Of a stretch of 27,090 bases of DNA, positions 1 through 6,201 are shown one piece after another. This stretch comes from a virus, in the IMG/VR virus record IMGVR_UViG_3300042314_000744, positions 1 to 27,090 of that record. The stretch is one strand, 5' to 3'. The stretch's first letter is position 1. The number at the start of each line of letters is the position of its first letter. A model generated the notes under the pieces. That model saw only the letters and a list, made by a program, of their open reading frames with translations, had not been told where the DNA came from and did no database searches. Position numbers and translations under genes: made by a program.

Positions 1-46
1 AATACAAAACGATTGTTATTTATATCGATTATAAATTGCATTTTAG

Positions 47-80
47 TTGTAGTTTAATTAAAATATTATTTATATATTTG
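47..80 (+). promoter_or_regulatory. Bacteroidetes-type promoter for the first operon
   Basis: A -7 element TATATTTG lies at 73-80 (consensus TAnnTTTG) with a TTG at 47-49, 23 nt upstream, at the outer edge of the usual Bacteroidetes spacing. It lies about 30 nt before the first small ORF at 112 and would drive the early small-gene cluster. Called from the motif only. Confidence 0.55.
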
Positions 81-111
81 TCCAATATTTAACAACTTAA
101 ATTTTAACAAA

Positions 112-180
112 ATGAAAACACTATTTAAATTAATCCAAAATTACCTTTACGGAAATCAACCTTTAAACTTTACAATCTAA
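112..180 (+). CDS. Tiny leader ORF, 22 aa, coupled to the next gene
   Basis: A 22-codon ORF starts with ATG 31 nt after the TATATTTG promoter element. Its TAA overlaps the ATG of the next gene (TAATG at 178-182), an arrangement that favours translational coupling. The peptide begins MKTLFKLIQNYLYG and has no recognisable domain. It may be a real small protein or a leader whose translation feeds ribosomes into the downstream gene. Nothing beyond position and overlap supports it. Confidence 0.4.
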   Translation: MKTLFKLIQNYLYGNQPLNFTI

Positions 181-482
181 TGAGCAACTACGACTACGAT
201 GTTATCGGAACAGGAAACTCCGAGCATCCCTACAACAGACCTCCAATGGAAGATGAAATATTTGAATCTGATAATTTATCAGAATGTTTAAACTACTCAA
301 AATTAGCCAGCGATTACGAACCACTAGAAGCTGCTATCTACAACAACGACATCATAATTGAAAACGCTATCAGTGAAATTCAGTTTTGTATAGATTGCCT
401 TCAAAATAACAATCTAGTAAAAAATAGATTATTAGCAGTTAAACGAAAATTAATTAATACTCAAATAAAACGTTATGAATAA
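180..482 (+). CDS. Hypothetical acidic protein, 100 aa
   Basis: I do not recognise this protein. It is 100 aa, with an acidic N-terminal half (many Asp and Glu residues around 24-50) and a more basic, Lys/Arg-rich C-terminus after residue 80. No signal peptide or membrane segment is visible. It is the first sizeable gene behind the promoter at 73-80, its start overlaps the stop of the tiny ORF before it, and the following membrane-peptide gene starts inside its end. The position suggests an early accessory gene. Confidence 0.7.
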   Translation: MSNYDYDVIGTGNSEHPYNRPPMEDEIFESDNLSECLNYSKLASDYEPLEAAIYNNDIIIENAISEIQFCIDCLQNNNLVKNRLLAVKRKLINTQIKRYE

Positions 483-570
483 TTGGCAAGAAAAAATCGG
501 AATCGTTATCATCATAGTACTATGTATTAGTGCTATGGTAATTTTAGAAAATTTAATATCAAATATATGA
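475..570 (+). CDS. Small single-pass membrane peptide, 31 aa
   Basis: This 31-codon ORF starts 8 nt inside the end of the preceding gene. It begins MNNWQEKIG and then has about 17 mostly hydrophobic residues (roughly 8-24), enough for one membrane-spanning helix, followed by a short tail. Overlap with the upstream stop and a clear transmembrane pattern make it more likely than chance, but there is no homology I can name. It ends at TGA 568-570, just before the first leader RNA. Confidence 0.5.
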   Translation: MNNWQEKIGIVIIIVLCISAMVILENLISNI

Positions 571-581
571 AATAAATTTTG

Positions 582-589
582 TATCTTTA
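582..589 (+). promoter_or_regulatory. Weak -7 element ahead of the HNH leader
   Basis: TATCTTTA differs from the TAnnTTTG consensus only at the last base. It lies 9 nt before the 5' arm of the leader structure, so a transcript would begin at about 594-597. No good -33 TTG is visible, so the call depends on the parallel with the promoters at 2412 and 12704, which precede the same RNA fold. Confidence 0.4.
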
Positions 590-598
590 CTGTATCGA

Positions 599-671
599 GG
601 ACTAGCGATAATAACAACTTAATAAATTGCCAATCGTTTAAAGACTAGTCCCTTTTTTCGGTTGGCTTTTT
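599..671 (+). ncRNA. Leader RNA A: pseudoknot/terminator-like fold before the HNH gene
   Basis: Arm a, GGACTAG (599-605), pairs with a', CTAGTCC (645-651). Arm b, GCCAATCG (629-636), pairs with b', CGGTTGGC (659-666, one G-T pair). Because b lies between a and a' while b' lies after a', the two helices interlock as a pseudoknot. Inside b/b', AAAG (640-643) can pair with CTTT (652-655), placing a' in an 8-nt terminal loop with a symmetric TTT/TTT internal loop. Five T residues (667-671) follow b', and the HNH start codon is 10 nt after b'. The same layout is seen at 2436 and 12722. Confidence 0.7.
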
Positions 672-676
672 GTATT

Positions 677-1189
677 ATGGAAAATGAAATTTGGAAAACA
701 ATTGAAGATTATCCTAATTATCAAGTATCTAATTTAGGTAGGGTTAAAAGTTTAAGTAGAACTGTTTTTTTAAAAGGAAAACATCCTTTTATATCAAAAG
801 AAAAAATATTGAAAACAAGCATTGACAATTCTAATTATTATAACGTTAATTTATATGAAAAAGGAAAAATAAAAACTAGAACAGTACATCAACTTGTTGC
901 AATTGCTTTTCTTAATCATAAACCTTGTGGATTTAAATTAGTAGTTAATCACAAAGATTTTAATAAATTAAATAATTGTGTTGAAAATCTTGAAATTGTT
1001 ACGCAAAGAGAAAATTCTAATAAAAAACATTTAAAAAGAAGTTCACAATATACTGGAGTTTATTGGTATAAAGAAAGAAAAAAATGGAGATCTATGATTT
1101 GTATTAATAATAAAAATAAACATTTAGGCTATTTTGAAACAGAATTAGAAGCACAACAAGCATATCAAAATAAATTAAAACTAATATAA
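677..1189 (+). CDS. HNH homing endonuclease with NUMOD4 and AP2 domains
   Basis: This is a free-standing homing endonuclease that would cut DNA and promote its own spread between phages. Residues 1-55 resemble NUMOD4 (IWKTIEDYPNYQVSNLGRVK). Residues 69-112 are an HNH_3 domain with H71, N91-H92, D94 and N99-N100, followed by NLEIVT. Residues 123-167 look like an AP2 DNA-binding domain (YTGVYWYKERKKW, then LGYFETELEAQ). The start is taken as ATG 677, 10 nt after the leader hairpin, because the NUMOD4 core begins there; an in-frame TTG at 662 lies inside the hairpin arm. It is visibly more AT-rich than its neighbours, consistent with recent insertion. Confidence 0.9.
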   Translation: MENEIWKTIEDYPNYQVSNLGRVKSLSRTVFLKGKHPFISKEKILKTSIDNSNYYNVNLYEKGKIKTRTVHQLVAIAFLNHKPCGFKLVVNHKDFNKLNNCVENLEIVTQRENSNKKHLKRSSQYTGVYWYKERKKWRSMICINNKNKHLGYFETELEAQQAYQNKLKLI

Positions 1190-1191
1190 CT

Positions 1192-1371
1192 ATGTCAGAA
1201 ACTGTAAACTTTCTAATACTTCAAGTCGAAGCATTGAAAAAAGAAAACCAACGTCTTAATGACGAACTAGGCAAACTGAAAACAGCAGCCTTTGAAACTA
1301 GATTGTCGGATTCTACTTTTTGTAATCCTGAACAAATTGAAGTGAATTATCAACTTGTAACACCTAACTAA
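1192..1371 (+). CDS. Small coiled-coil hypothetical protein, 59 aa
   Basis: A 59-aa ORF starts 2 nt after the HNH stop codon and ends 2 nt before the next ATG. Residues 6-32 form a likely short coiled coil (LILQVEALKKENQRLNDEL) with leucine heptads. The rest has no recognisable motif. Tight spacing on both sides and sensible composition support a real gene. The next ORF also has a coiled coil, so the two may interact, but that is inference. Confidence 0.65.
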   Translation: MSETVNFLILQVEALKKENQRLNDELGKLKTAAFETRLSDSTFCNPEQIEVNYQLVTPN

Positions 1372-1373
1372 TA

Positions 1374-1607
1374 ATGTACGAAATTTTAACACTAGGCATT
1401 ATCGCCTACGGAATTTTAATCGGGTGCTTTGCTATCCTAAGCCGAGAACACGACAAACTGCAAAAGGGGTATAACGGCCTATTGAAAGAGAATAAAGAAC
1501 TAAGGGCATCGAATATCGAGCTTATTGATGCGAATATATCGCTAATTAGTAAACGAAATAGCTTAAATGTAAATGAGTTTGGAATGAAGAAAAACAAAAC
1601 AATATGA
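1374..1607 (+). CDS. Membrane-anchored coiled-coil protein, 77 aa
   Basis: The first 23 residues (MYEILTLGIIAYGILIGCFA) form one hydrophobic membrane segment or an uncleaved signal anchor. Residues 24-60 are charged and leucine-rich, with a coiled-coil look (HDKLQKGYNGLLKENKEL). The ATG follows the preceding stop by 2 nt, and its own TGA overlaps the next ATG (ATGA at 1604-1607), so the three genes are probably translated from one mRNA. The function is unknown. Confidence 0.65.
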   Translation: MYEILTLGIIAYGILIGCFAILSREHDKLQKGYNGLLKENKELRASNIELIDANISLISKRNSLNVNEFGMKKNKTI

Positions 1608-2092
1608 ATAACATTTATCAAATCCAACAGGATTATTTATCAATCACTAATGAGTTGATTGAAAACGGTGGGGAGTTATCTACAGAAATTGAAACTGCAC
1701 TTGCAATAAACAAGTCAGAACTGCAACAAAAGGCAGTAGCTTATATCTACGTAACGAAATCACTTGAAGCCGATGTAAGTACTATCGATGATGAAATAAA
1801 GCGATTGCAAGCCTTAAAAGCTAGTAGAGTAAAGACTATCGACAAACTCAAAGAAACGGTTAAACAAGCGATGGAACTGTACGAAATTGAGGAAATCAAA
1901 ACAGCGACTTTGAAAATTAATTTTAGAAAAAGTGAAAGTGTTGAAGTTGATGAGAATATTATATCGGATGATTATTGCAAGTTTAAAACAGTACGCACAC
2001 CTGATAAAGCAATGATCAAAGATGCAATCAAATCCGGAGCAGAAATTTATGGAGCTTCTTTAAAAATTAACCGTAACATTCAAATAAAATGA
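1604..2092 (+). CDS. Siphovirus Gp157-like protein
   Basis: The 162-aa product fits the siphovirus Gp157 family, small proteins near phage recombination and ssDNA-binding genes; a role in phage resistance has been suggested for the Streptococcus phage member. Residues 8-100 are a long helical, coiled-coil stretch (INKSELQQKAVAYIYVTKSL, then IDDEIKRLQALKASRVKTID). The C-terminal part has the small beta pattern TLKINFRKSESVEV and a final ASLKINRNIQIK strand, as expected for the family. It starts by ATGA overlap and lies shortly before recT, the usual place for this gene. Confidence 0.75.
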   Translation: MNNIYQIQQDYLSITNELIENGGELSTEIETALAINKSELQQKAVAYIYVTKSLEADVSTIDDEIKRLQALKASRVKTIDKLKETVKQAMELYEIEEIKTATLKINFRKSESVEVDENIISDDYCKFKTVRTPDKAMIKDAIKSGAEIYGASLKINRNIQIK

Positions 2093-2107
2093 GTAAAAAG
2101 AAGTCAA

Positions 2108-2158
2108 ATGAATGCGCATATTAAAATAATAAGACAAGAAATATATAAAATATTATGA
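2108..2158 (+). CDS. Possible coupling micro-ORF, 16 aa
   Basis: Between the Gp157-like gene and the next sizeable gene there is a 16-codon ORF (starts MNAHIKIIRQ) whose TGA overlaps the ATG at 2155 (ATGA). A second micro-ORF in another frame (2089-2124, 11 codons) begins at the ATGA overlap with the Gp157-like stop. Either could carry ribosomes across the gap. Such short ORFs occur by chance in AT-rich DNA, so this is tentative. Confidence 0.25.
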   Translation: MNAHIKIIRQEIYKIL

Positions 2159-2406
2159 ATCCTAAAAAAAAGAGCGTAAACATGCATAAACTATACGCAT
2201 TAATGGTAATTCTACAATGGAATTTAGACGATTTAAAAGTTACAACACCTAGAATGCAAAAGCTAAAAGATACGTTGGATGAGTTTTGTACACTTCTAAA
2301 CGATGAATGCGCTGGAACTAACACCCTACAAAATACAACGTACTTTCAGGAAATCACGCATAAAATAGATACTTTAATGCGGAAAAGTTTTGATAGTAAT
2401 ATGTAA
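2155..2406 (+). CDS. Hypothetical protein, 83 aa
   Basis: I do not recognise this protein. It is probably mostly helical (residues 10-40 HKLYALMVILQWNLDDL, then a second helix about 34-50), soluble and without a signal peptide. It is the last gene before the promoter and leader RNA that precede recT. The -33 TTG of that promoter (2390-2392) lies inside its coding end, so transcription restarts within this gene. Confidence 0.65.
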   Translation: MNPKKKSVNMHKLYALMVILQWNLDDLKVTTPRMQKLKDTLDEFCTLLNDECAGTNTLQNTTYFQEITHKIDTLMRKSFDSNM

Positions 2407-2419
2407 TTTATTATATTTG
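2390..2419 (+). promoter_or_regulatory. Bacteroidetes-type promoter before recT
   Basis: TTG at 2390-2392 (within TTTTG) and TATATTTG at 2412-2419 are separated by 19 nt, a close match to the Bacteroidetes -33/-7 arrangement and the best promoter in the window. Transcription would begin about 2424-2427, just ahead of the 5' arm of leader RNA B. Confidence 0.7.
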
Positions 2420-2435
2420 CTTAACTAAAAAGTTC

Positions 2436-2513
2436 GGCTAGGGACTTTCACAAATTTATAACACCCCTTTTAATGCTTAATTCTAGCCAATTAAGATTTT
2501 TAAAAGGGGTTTT
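2436..2513 (+). ncRNA. Leader RNA B: pseudoknot/terminator-like fold before recT
   Basis: Arm a, GGCTAG (2436-2441, two more possible G-T pairs), is complementary to CTAGCC (2483-2488). That segment is exactly the 6-nt loop of a 7-bp hairpin CTTAATT/AATTAAG (2476-2482 with 2489-2495). This hairpin sits inside a longer stem, ACCCCTTTTAA (2463-2473) with TTAAAAGGGGT (2500-2510), followed by TTT. The order a, b, c, a', c', b', T tract is the same as in the leaders at 599 and 12722, although the sequences differ. The recT ATG lies 17 nt after the stem. Confidence 0.7.
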
Positions 2514-2527
2514 AATTTAAAATCATT

Positions 2528-3205
2528 ATGAAAAATGAAATTCAAATAATGCCAGTTAATGACATTATGGTAATGGCAAAAACTTTTGCCGAAAGTGGAA
2601 TGTTTACCGATGCGAAAGCAATGGGTCAAGCGTTTGTTAAAATTCAAGCAGGGCAGGAAATAGGAATACCTCCTTTCGCTGCAATGAGTGGTATTCATAT
2701 CATTCAAGGTAAACCAACTTTAGGAGCTGGACTTATTGCAAGCGCCATCAAGGGGAGTGGTAAGTACGATTACAAAGTTAAAGAACTTACTGAAAAAAAT
2801 TGTTCCATTGAGTTTTTTCAAGGAAATGAATCAATAGGGGTTTCTAACTTTTCTATTGAAGATGCAAAAAAAGCACTTACAAAAAACATTGATAAATTTC
2901 CAAAAAATATGCTTTTTGCCCGTGCTATTTCAAACGGTGTTAAATGGTATTGTCCTGATGTATTTTCTGGTCCTGTTTATGTTCCTGAAGAAATGCCAGA
3001 GGTTACAGTAGACGTTCAACACGTGGAAGTTGTAGATCCTAAAATTATCAAACTAAATCAAAAACAGTTTGATAAACTATTGACTGCCGATATTGCCACA
3101 GTTGAATTATATCTTGATAATTTAGAACAAGGTAAACTTGATCTTACCGATGCACAATTAGCACAATTAAATATTTATTATGAAACTCTTAAACCAATAG
3201 TATAA
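2528..3205 (+). CDS. recT: RecT family single-strand annealing protein
   Basis: The 225-aa product matches the RecT annealase pattern: QAFVKIQAGQEIGIPPFAAM followed by IHIIQGKPTLGAGLIAS in the first third, CSIEFF in the middle, and NMLFARAISNGVKWYCPDVF with GPVYVPEEMPE at about 125-160. RecT proteins bind ssDNA and anneal complementary strands during phage recombination and replication. Its stop overlaps the ATG of the SSB-like gene (TAATG), so the two are probably made together. No RecE-type exonuclease was identified beside it; the VRR-NUC protein downstream is the nearest nuclease. Expression begins at the promoter and structured leader just upstream. Confidence 0.9.
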   Translation: MKNEIQIMPVNDIMVMAKTFAESGMFTDAKAMGQAFVKIQAGQEIGIPPFAAMSGIHIIQGKPTLGAGLIASAIKGSGKYDYKVKELTEKNCSIEFFQGNESIGVSNFSIEDAKKALTKNIDKFPKNMLFARAISNGVKWYCPDVFSGPVYVPEEMPEVTVDVQHVEVVDPKIIKLNQKQFDKLLTADIATVELYLDNLEQGKLDLTDAQLAQLNIYYETLKPIV

Positions 3206-3585
3206 TGGAAATTCAAGGCAAAATTAAAATGATTGGAACAACTACAGAAGTAGGTAGTTCGGGATTCAAAAAACGTGACATCGTAGTTACAACCGACGAA
3301 CAATATCCACAGGACATTCTAGTTCAATTCGTGCAGGATAAATGCGAAATACTAGACAAGTTCAAAGTTGGCGAAAGCGTGACTATATCTTATAATTTAA
3401 GAGGTCGTATGTGGACTGATCCAACAGGAAAAGAAGTATATTTTAACACTATTCAAGGGTGGTTAATCAAACACGACACCACAACTCCTGCGCCCGAAGC
3501 AGTACCAGTAGCACAATTTGCACCGACAACAAAACAACCTGCAGGGCAAGTTCCTGATGCAGTAGATTCAGATTTACCTTTTTAA
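3205..3585 (+). CDS. DUF3127 SSB-like protein
   Basis: The 126-aa product resembles DUF3127, an OB-fold-like family common in Bacteroidetes and their phages. Residues 1-88 carry the beta-rich core (EIQGKIKMIGTTTEVGSSGF, then KVGESVTISYNLRGR and FNTIQGWLI). A low-complexity Pro/Ala linker follows (about 92-117). The protein ends in DSDLPF, like the acidic tip (DDDIPF) by which bacterial SSB recruits partners. The role is inferred as ssDNA binding together with the RecT gene whose stop overlaps its start. Confidence 0.85.
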   Translation: MEIQGKIKMIGTTTEVGSSGFKKRDIVVTTDEQYPQDILVQFVQDKCEILDKFKVGESVTISYNLRGRMWTDPTGKEVYFNTIQGWLIKHDTTTPAPEAVPVAQFAPTTKQPAGQVPDAVDSDLPF

Positions 3586-3590
3586 TAATA

Positions 3591-3629
3591 ATGGGGTGCT
3601 TAATTGCACCCCTAATATTTAACTTATGA
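3591..3629 (+). other. Hairpin with possible 12-aa micro-ORF between genes
   Basis: GGGGTGC (3593-3599) and GCACCCC (3606-3612) form a 7-bp stem with a TTAATT loop. No T run follows, so it is a poor terminator. The hairpin is also inside a micro-ORF (ATG 3591, MGCLIAPLIFNL) whose TGA overlaps the ATG at 3626. It may slow or couple translation between the SSB-like gene and the next one. Confidence 0.3.
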
Positions 3630-3907
3630 ATCCATACGAACCAATATTATCAGAATTAGCAACAAGATTGCTAGACACTGCCGAAGTAAAACAGAATTTT
3701 TCAAATAATGCGTTTTTAGACTCTATAATTATTTTTGAAACTGTATTTATGGATAAATTATATGATTGTCAGAATTACGACAATATGAACCTAGAAGATC
3801 GTTTAAAGATGGTTGATTTTGCTGCTAAAGACTTAGTTAAATTGATTCACACCTATACAGGATTAGACACTATTAAATTAGTTAATGACTATGAACTCAA
3901 CAAATAA
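3626..3907 (+). CDS. Hypothetical protein, 93 aa
   Basis: This acidic, mainly helical protein has no motif that I recognise. It has no signal peptide or membrane segment. It lies between the SSB-like gene and the VRR-NUC gene and overlaps the latter by about 20 nt, so it probably belongs to the same recombination operon. Confidence 0.7.
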   Translation: MNPYEPILSELATRLLDTAEVKQNFSNNAFLDSIIIFETVFMDKLYDCQNYDNMNLEDRLKMVDFAAKDLVKLIHTYTGLDTIKLVNDYELNK

Positions 3908-4364
3908 AAAACGTTTCACAGAGGCATACCTAAAATACACCCTAGAAAAGTATCCTTCATTCGTAGGTCGTGAGGCACATCTACCGCCTCCTAAATTAAA
4001 AGAATCGGGAGCAAACGATTTAACTAGATTAGTGATTGACTTCTTAACTTTCAACGATTGCCAAGCCGAAAGAATATCAAGTCAAGGTCAATATAGAGAT
4101 GGTAAAAAGGTAGTAACAGACTGTATAGGTCGTAAACGTACAATAGGCAGTGGTATATGGACACCAGGAACATCAACAAAAGGAACAGCTGATATAAGCG
4201 CAACTATAAAAGGTCGTTCTGTAAAGATTGAAATCAAATGGGGTGCTGATAGACAATCACAAGCACAAAGAGAATATCAAAACGCAATAGAAAAAGCAAT
4301 GGGAATTTATATTATCGTGAAAACTTTTGACGATTTTGTATTGTGGTTCGATTCTTTTTCTTAA
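3885..4364 (+). CDS. VRR-NUC type nuclease
   Basis: The C-terminal half has the VRR-NUC pattern of the PD-(D/E)XK superfamily: GTAD (residues 100-103), a beta strand, EIK (116-118) as the E-x-K pair, then RQSQAQREY (123-131) and a final strand IYIIVKTFDDF. D103, E116 and K118 are the likely catalytic residues. Such phage proteins act as structure-specific or junction-resolving nucleases. Translation may start at ATG 3885 or 3891; both overlap the preceding gene. Its position by recT and the SSB-like gene fits a role in recombination or concatemer processing. Confidence 0.75.
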   Translation: MTMNSTNKKRFTEAYLKYTLEKYPSFVGREAHLPPPKLKESGANDLTRLVIDFLTFNDCQAERISSQGQYRDGKKVVTDCIGRKRTIGSGIWTPGTSTKGTADISATIKGRSVKIEIKWGADRQSQAQREYQNAIEKAMGIYIIVKTFDDFVLWFDSFS

Positions 4365-4372
4365 ATTTACAC

Positions 4373-4394
4373 AACCGCAATAAGATGCGGTTTT
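4373..4394 (+). terminator. Probable intrinsic terminator
   Basis: AACCGCA (4373-4379) and TGCGGTT (4386-4392) form a 7-bp stem with loop ATAAGA, followed by a short T run broken by an A. It starts 8 nt after the nuclease stop codon, as expected for an operon end, though the T tract is weak. Confidence 0.5.
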
Positions 4395-4424
4395 ATTAGC
4401 TAACAACTTGTAAAAATTTTAACT

Positions 4425-4592
4425 ATGACAAAATATGATTGCACCCGAAAAGTAGAACGATTGCGAATTTACAAAACAGATGATGAGGTTTGTAAAATAA
4501 TTGGTATAAGCCGACCTACTCTATACACTAGACTTAAACAGTCGAACTGGAAAACTGCTGAAATTTATCTAATTGAAAGACACTCATTATGA
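4425..4592 (+). CDS. Small helix-turn-helix protein, 55 aa
   Basis: The 55-aa product has a helix-turn-helix pattern at about 20-43: DDEVCKIIGISRPTLYTRLK, with the usual Gly-Ile-Ser turn. It resembles small MerR/Hin-type DNA-binding domains. It starts about 30 nt after the terminator hairpin and its TGA overlaps the next ATG (ATGA at 4589-4592). It may regulate the replication genes that follow or contact an origin; neither can be shown here. Confidence 0.7.
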   Translation: MTKYDCTRKVERLRIYKTDDEVCKIIGISRPTLYTRLKQSNWKTAEIYLIERHSL

Positions 4593-5095
4593 AACTCAAA
4601 GAAGCGTTTGACCGTTTGAGATTTACTCTCACAAAGCAAAACAAACCGAACCAAACCGACATAGAAGCATTTAATGAAATAGGTAAATACTTTTCTTTGC
4701 ATCAAAAAGACATCATACAAGATAACTTACTATTTGCTAAGCTATACGCATTTACTCTATCGGAGTTACTTACTTACTATTCAGATATAGACTTTGCCAA
4801 CAAAGAACTAAATAAAGTCCTTAGCGAGCCTATTTGTATCGAGAAACTACGTCTTAGTATTAGAACAATGGAACTACGTAACTACTTCGCACAAAAAAAG
4901 ATACTAGATCCATTCTTAAAAACTAAAACAGTTAAAGAGTTGGAAGAAATCCACGAAAGGTATTTAGACAAATTACCACAATTAGACCCTATAGAGTTTG
5001 CTAAAGTTGGTAATAATTGGAGTGAGGCTGAAGTAATTTATAATTTAGAAACGAGTATCAATTTATCAATTCAAAACTTTAAAAACAATGTTTGA
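4589..5095 (+). CDS. Hypothetical helical protein next to the ATPase, 168 aa
   Basis: I do not recognise this protein. It is 168 aa, almost wholly helical by composition, soluble and charged. It begins by ATGA overlap with the small HTH gene and ends 8 nt inside the start of the ATPase gene. Position between a DNA-binding protein and a hexameric-type ATPase makes a replication accessory role, such as helicase loading, a reasonable guess, but no motif supports it. Confidence 0.75.
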   Translation: MKLKEAFDRLRFTLTKQNKPNQTDIEAFNEIGKYFSLHQKDIIQDNLLFAKLYAFTLSELLTYYSDIDFANKELNKVLSEPICIEKLRLSIRTMELRNYFAQKKILDPFLKTKTVKELEEIHERYLDKLPQLDPIEFAKVGNNWSEAEVIYNLETSINLSIQNFKNNV

Positions 5096-6170
5096 GCCTA
5101 TCCAACTAATACCAAACGAAAAACCGATAGTTAACCTTAGCGATAAATTACAGCAATACGAAATAAACGCAGTTGATGTAATACCACCTCCTGAGGTTGC
5201 ACTAAAGATAGGTAATGCAAATGTTGGTACACTCGGAAATATACTTTCTATTATCGGGAAAGCTAAAAGTCGTAAGTCATTCTTTATAGCGATGGCGATA
5301 GCCGTGAGCGCTTCAAAAGACACTGTTTTCAATTTATTCAAGAACGAGCTACCAAAAGACAAAAGCACTATTCTTTACTTCGATACTGAACAAGGCAAAT
5401 ATCACGTCCAATTAGCACTTAAACGTATTTGTAAACTAATAGGAGTTAGAGAACCGCATAATCTAAAAGTATATGGGTTAAGAGCATTAAACCCAATAGA
5501 ACGAGCCGAACTAATAGAATATGCAATATACAATACAAGCGGTTTAGGCATTGTATTTATCGACGGAATAAAAGACCTTATAACATCGATAAACGATGAA
5601 GAACAGGCTACAATGATAGTCAGTAAGCTAATGAAATGGAGTGAAGAAAAGAATATACTTATCACAACCGTATTGCACCAAAACAAAGGCGATAATAATG
5701 CACGTGGACACATAGGTACTGAACTAAACAATAAAGCCGAAACGGTGCTATCTATTAGCAAATCTACCGATAATGAAATGGTATCAATAGTATCACCTGA
5801 GATGTGCCGAAACATCGAACCTGAATCATTTGCATTCGAAATAGACGAAAACGGAATACCTTATATATCTGACTATCAATTTGACAGTAAACCAGTAAAA
5901 AGAATGAGCAAAAAAGAGTTATTTGAAACGTTTAAAAACGATATTGTATTAGATATTTTTGCTACTTCTGCAGAATTAGGTATAGGTTACGGACAACTAC
6001 TAGACCACTTTAAAAGAGCTTACTTAGTTAAATGTGGTGAAAGTATATGCGAAAGAACCTCAAAAGATTACATTAAATATTTAATTGAAGAATCATATAT
6101 ACTTAAAAGTCAAGAAGATAATAAATATTATTTAGGTACTGCAATTCAAACGCAAAATGATATATTTTAA
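5088..6170 (+). CDS. RepA/DnaB-like AAA ATPase (putative replicative helicase)
   Basis: The 360-aa protein has a RecA-fold ATPase core at about 50-225: Walker A GKAKSRKS (57-64), DTEQ (99-102), Walker B IVFIDG (155-160), and HQNK (197-200) followed by RGH (206-208). This is the layout of the AAA_25/RepA group of ring ATPases used for phage and plasmid replication. The Walker A Gly before Lys is replaced by Arg (RKS instead of GKS), a variant I associate with Bacteroidetes proteins. The C-terminal third is probably a small DNA-binding domain. The protein lies directly before the iteron-like cluster. Confidence 0.8.
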   Translation: MFEPIQLIPNEKPIVNLSDKLQQYEINAVDVIPPPEVALKIGNANVGTLGNILSIIGKAKSRKSFFIAMAIAVSASKDTVFNLFKNELPKDKSTILYFDTEQGKYHVQLALKRICKLIGVREPHNLKVYGLRALNPIERAELIEYAIYNTSGLGIVFIDGIKDLITSINDEEQATMIVSKLMKWSEEKNILITTVLHQNKGDNNARGHIGTELNNKAETVLSISKSTDNEMVSIVSPEMCRNIEPESFAFEIDENGIPYISDYQFDSKPVKRMSKKELFETFKNDIVLDIFATSAELGIGYGQLLDHFKRAYLVKCGESICERTSKDYIKYLIEESYILKSQEDNKYYLGTAIQTQNDIF

Positions 6171-6201
6171 TGATAAATGTAATACAAATATTATTAATAA
6201 A

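Noticed and set aside
599-671. Identity of the leader fold with SAM-II, preQ1 or the Flavo-1 RNA
   Set aside because: The arms vary completely among three copies and no conserved ligand-pocket sequence is visible; without a covariance search I do not claim a known family.
662-676. In-frame TTG start at 662 for the first HNH protein
   Set aside because: It lies within arm b' of the leader hairpin and adds five residues before the conserved NUMOD4 start; ATG 677 is the better start.
3593-3612. GGGGTGC/GCACCCC hairpin as an intrinsic terminator
   Set aside because: No T run follows, and the downstream gene starts 14 nt later, so it is listed only as a hairpin.
5402-5815. 137-codon open frame on the minus strand
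   Set aside because: It lies wholly inside the ATPase gene, is Ser/Ile-rich and shows no domain; it is a shadow of the + strand frame.
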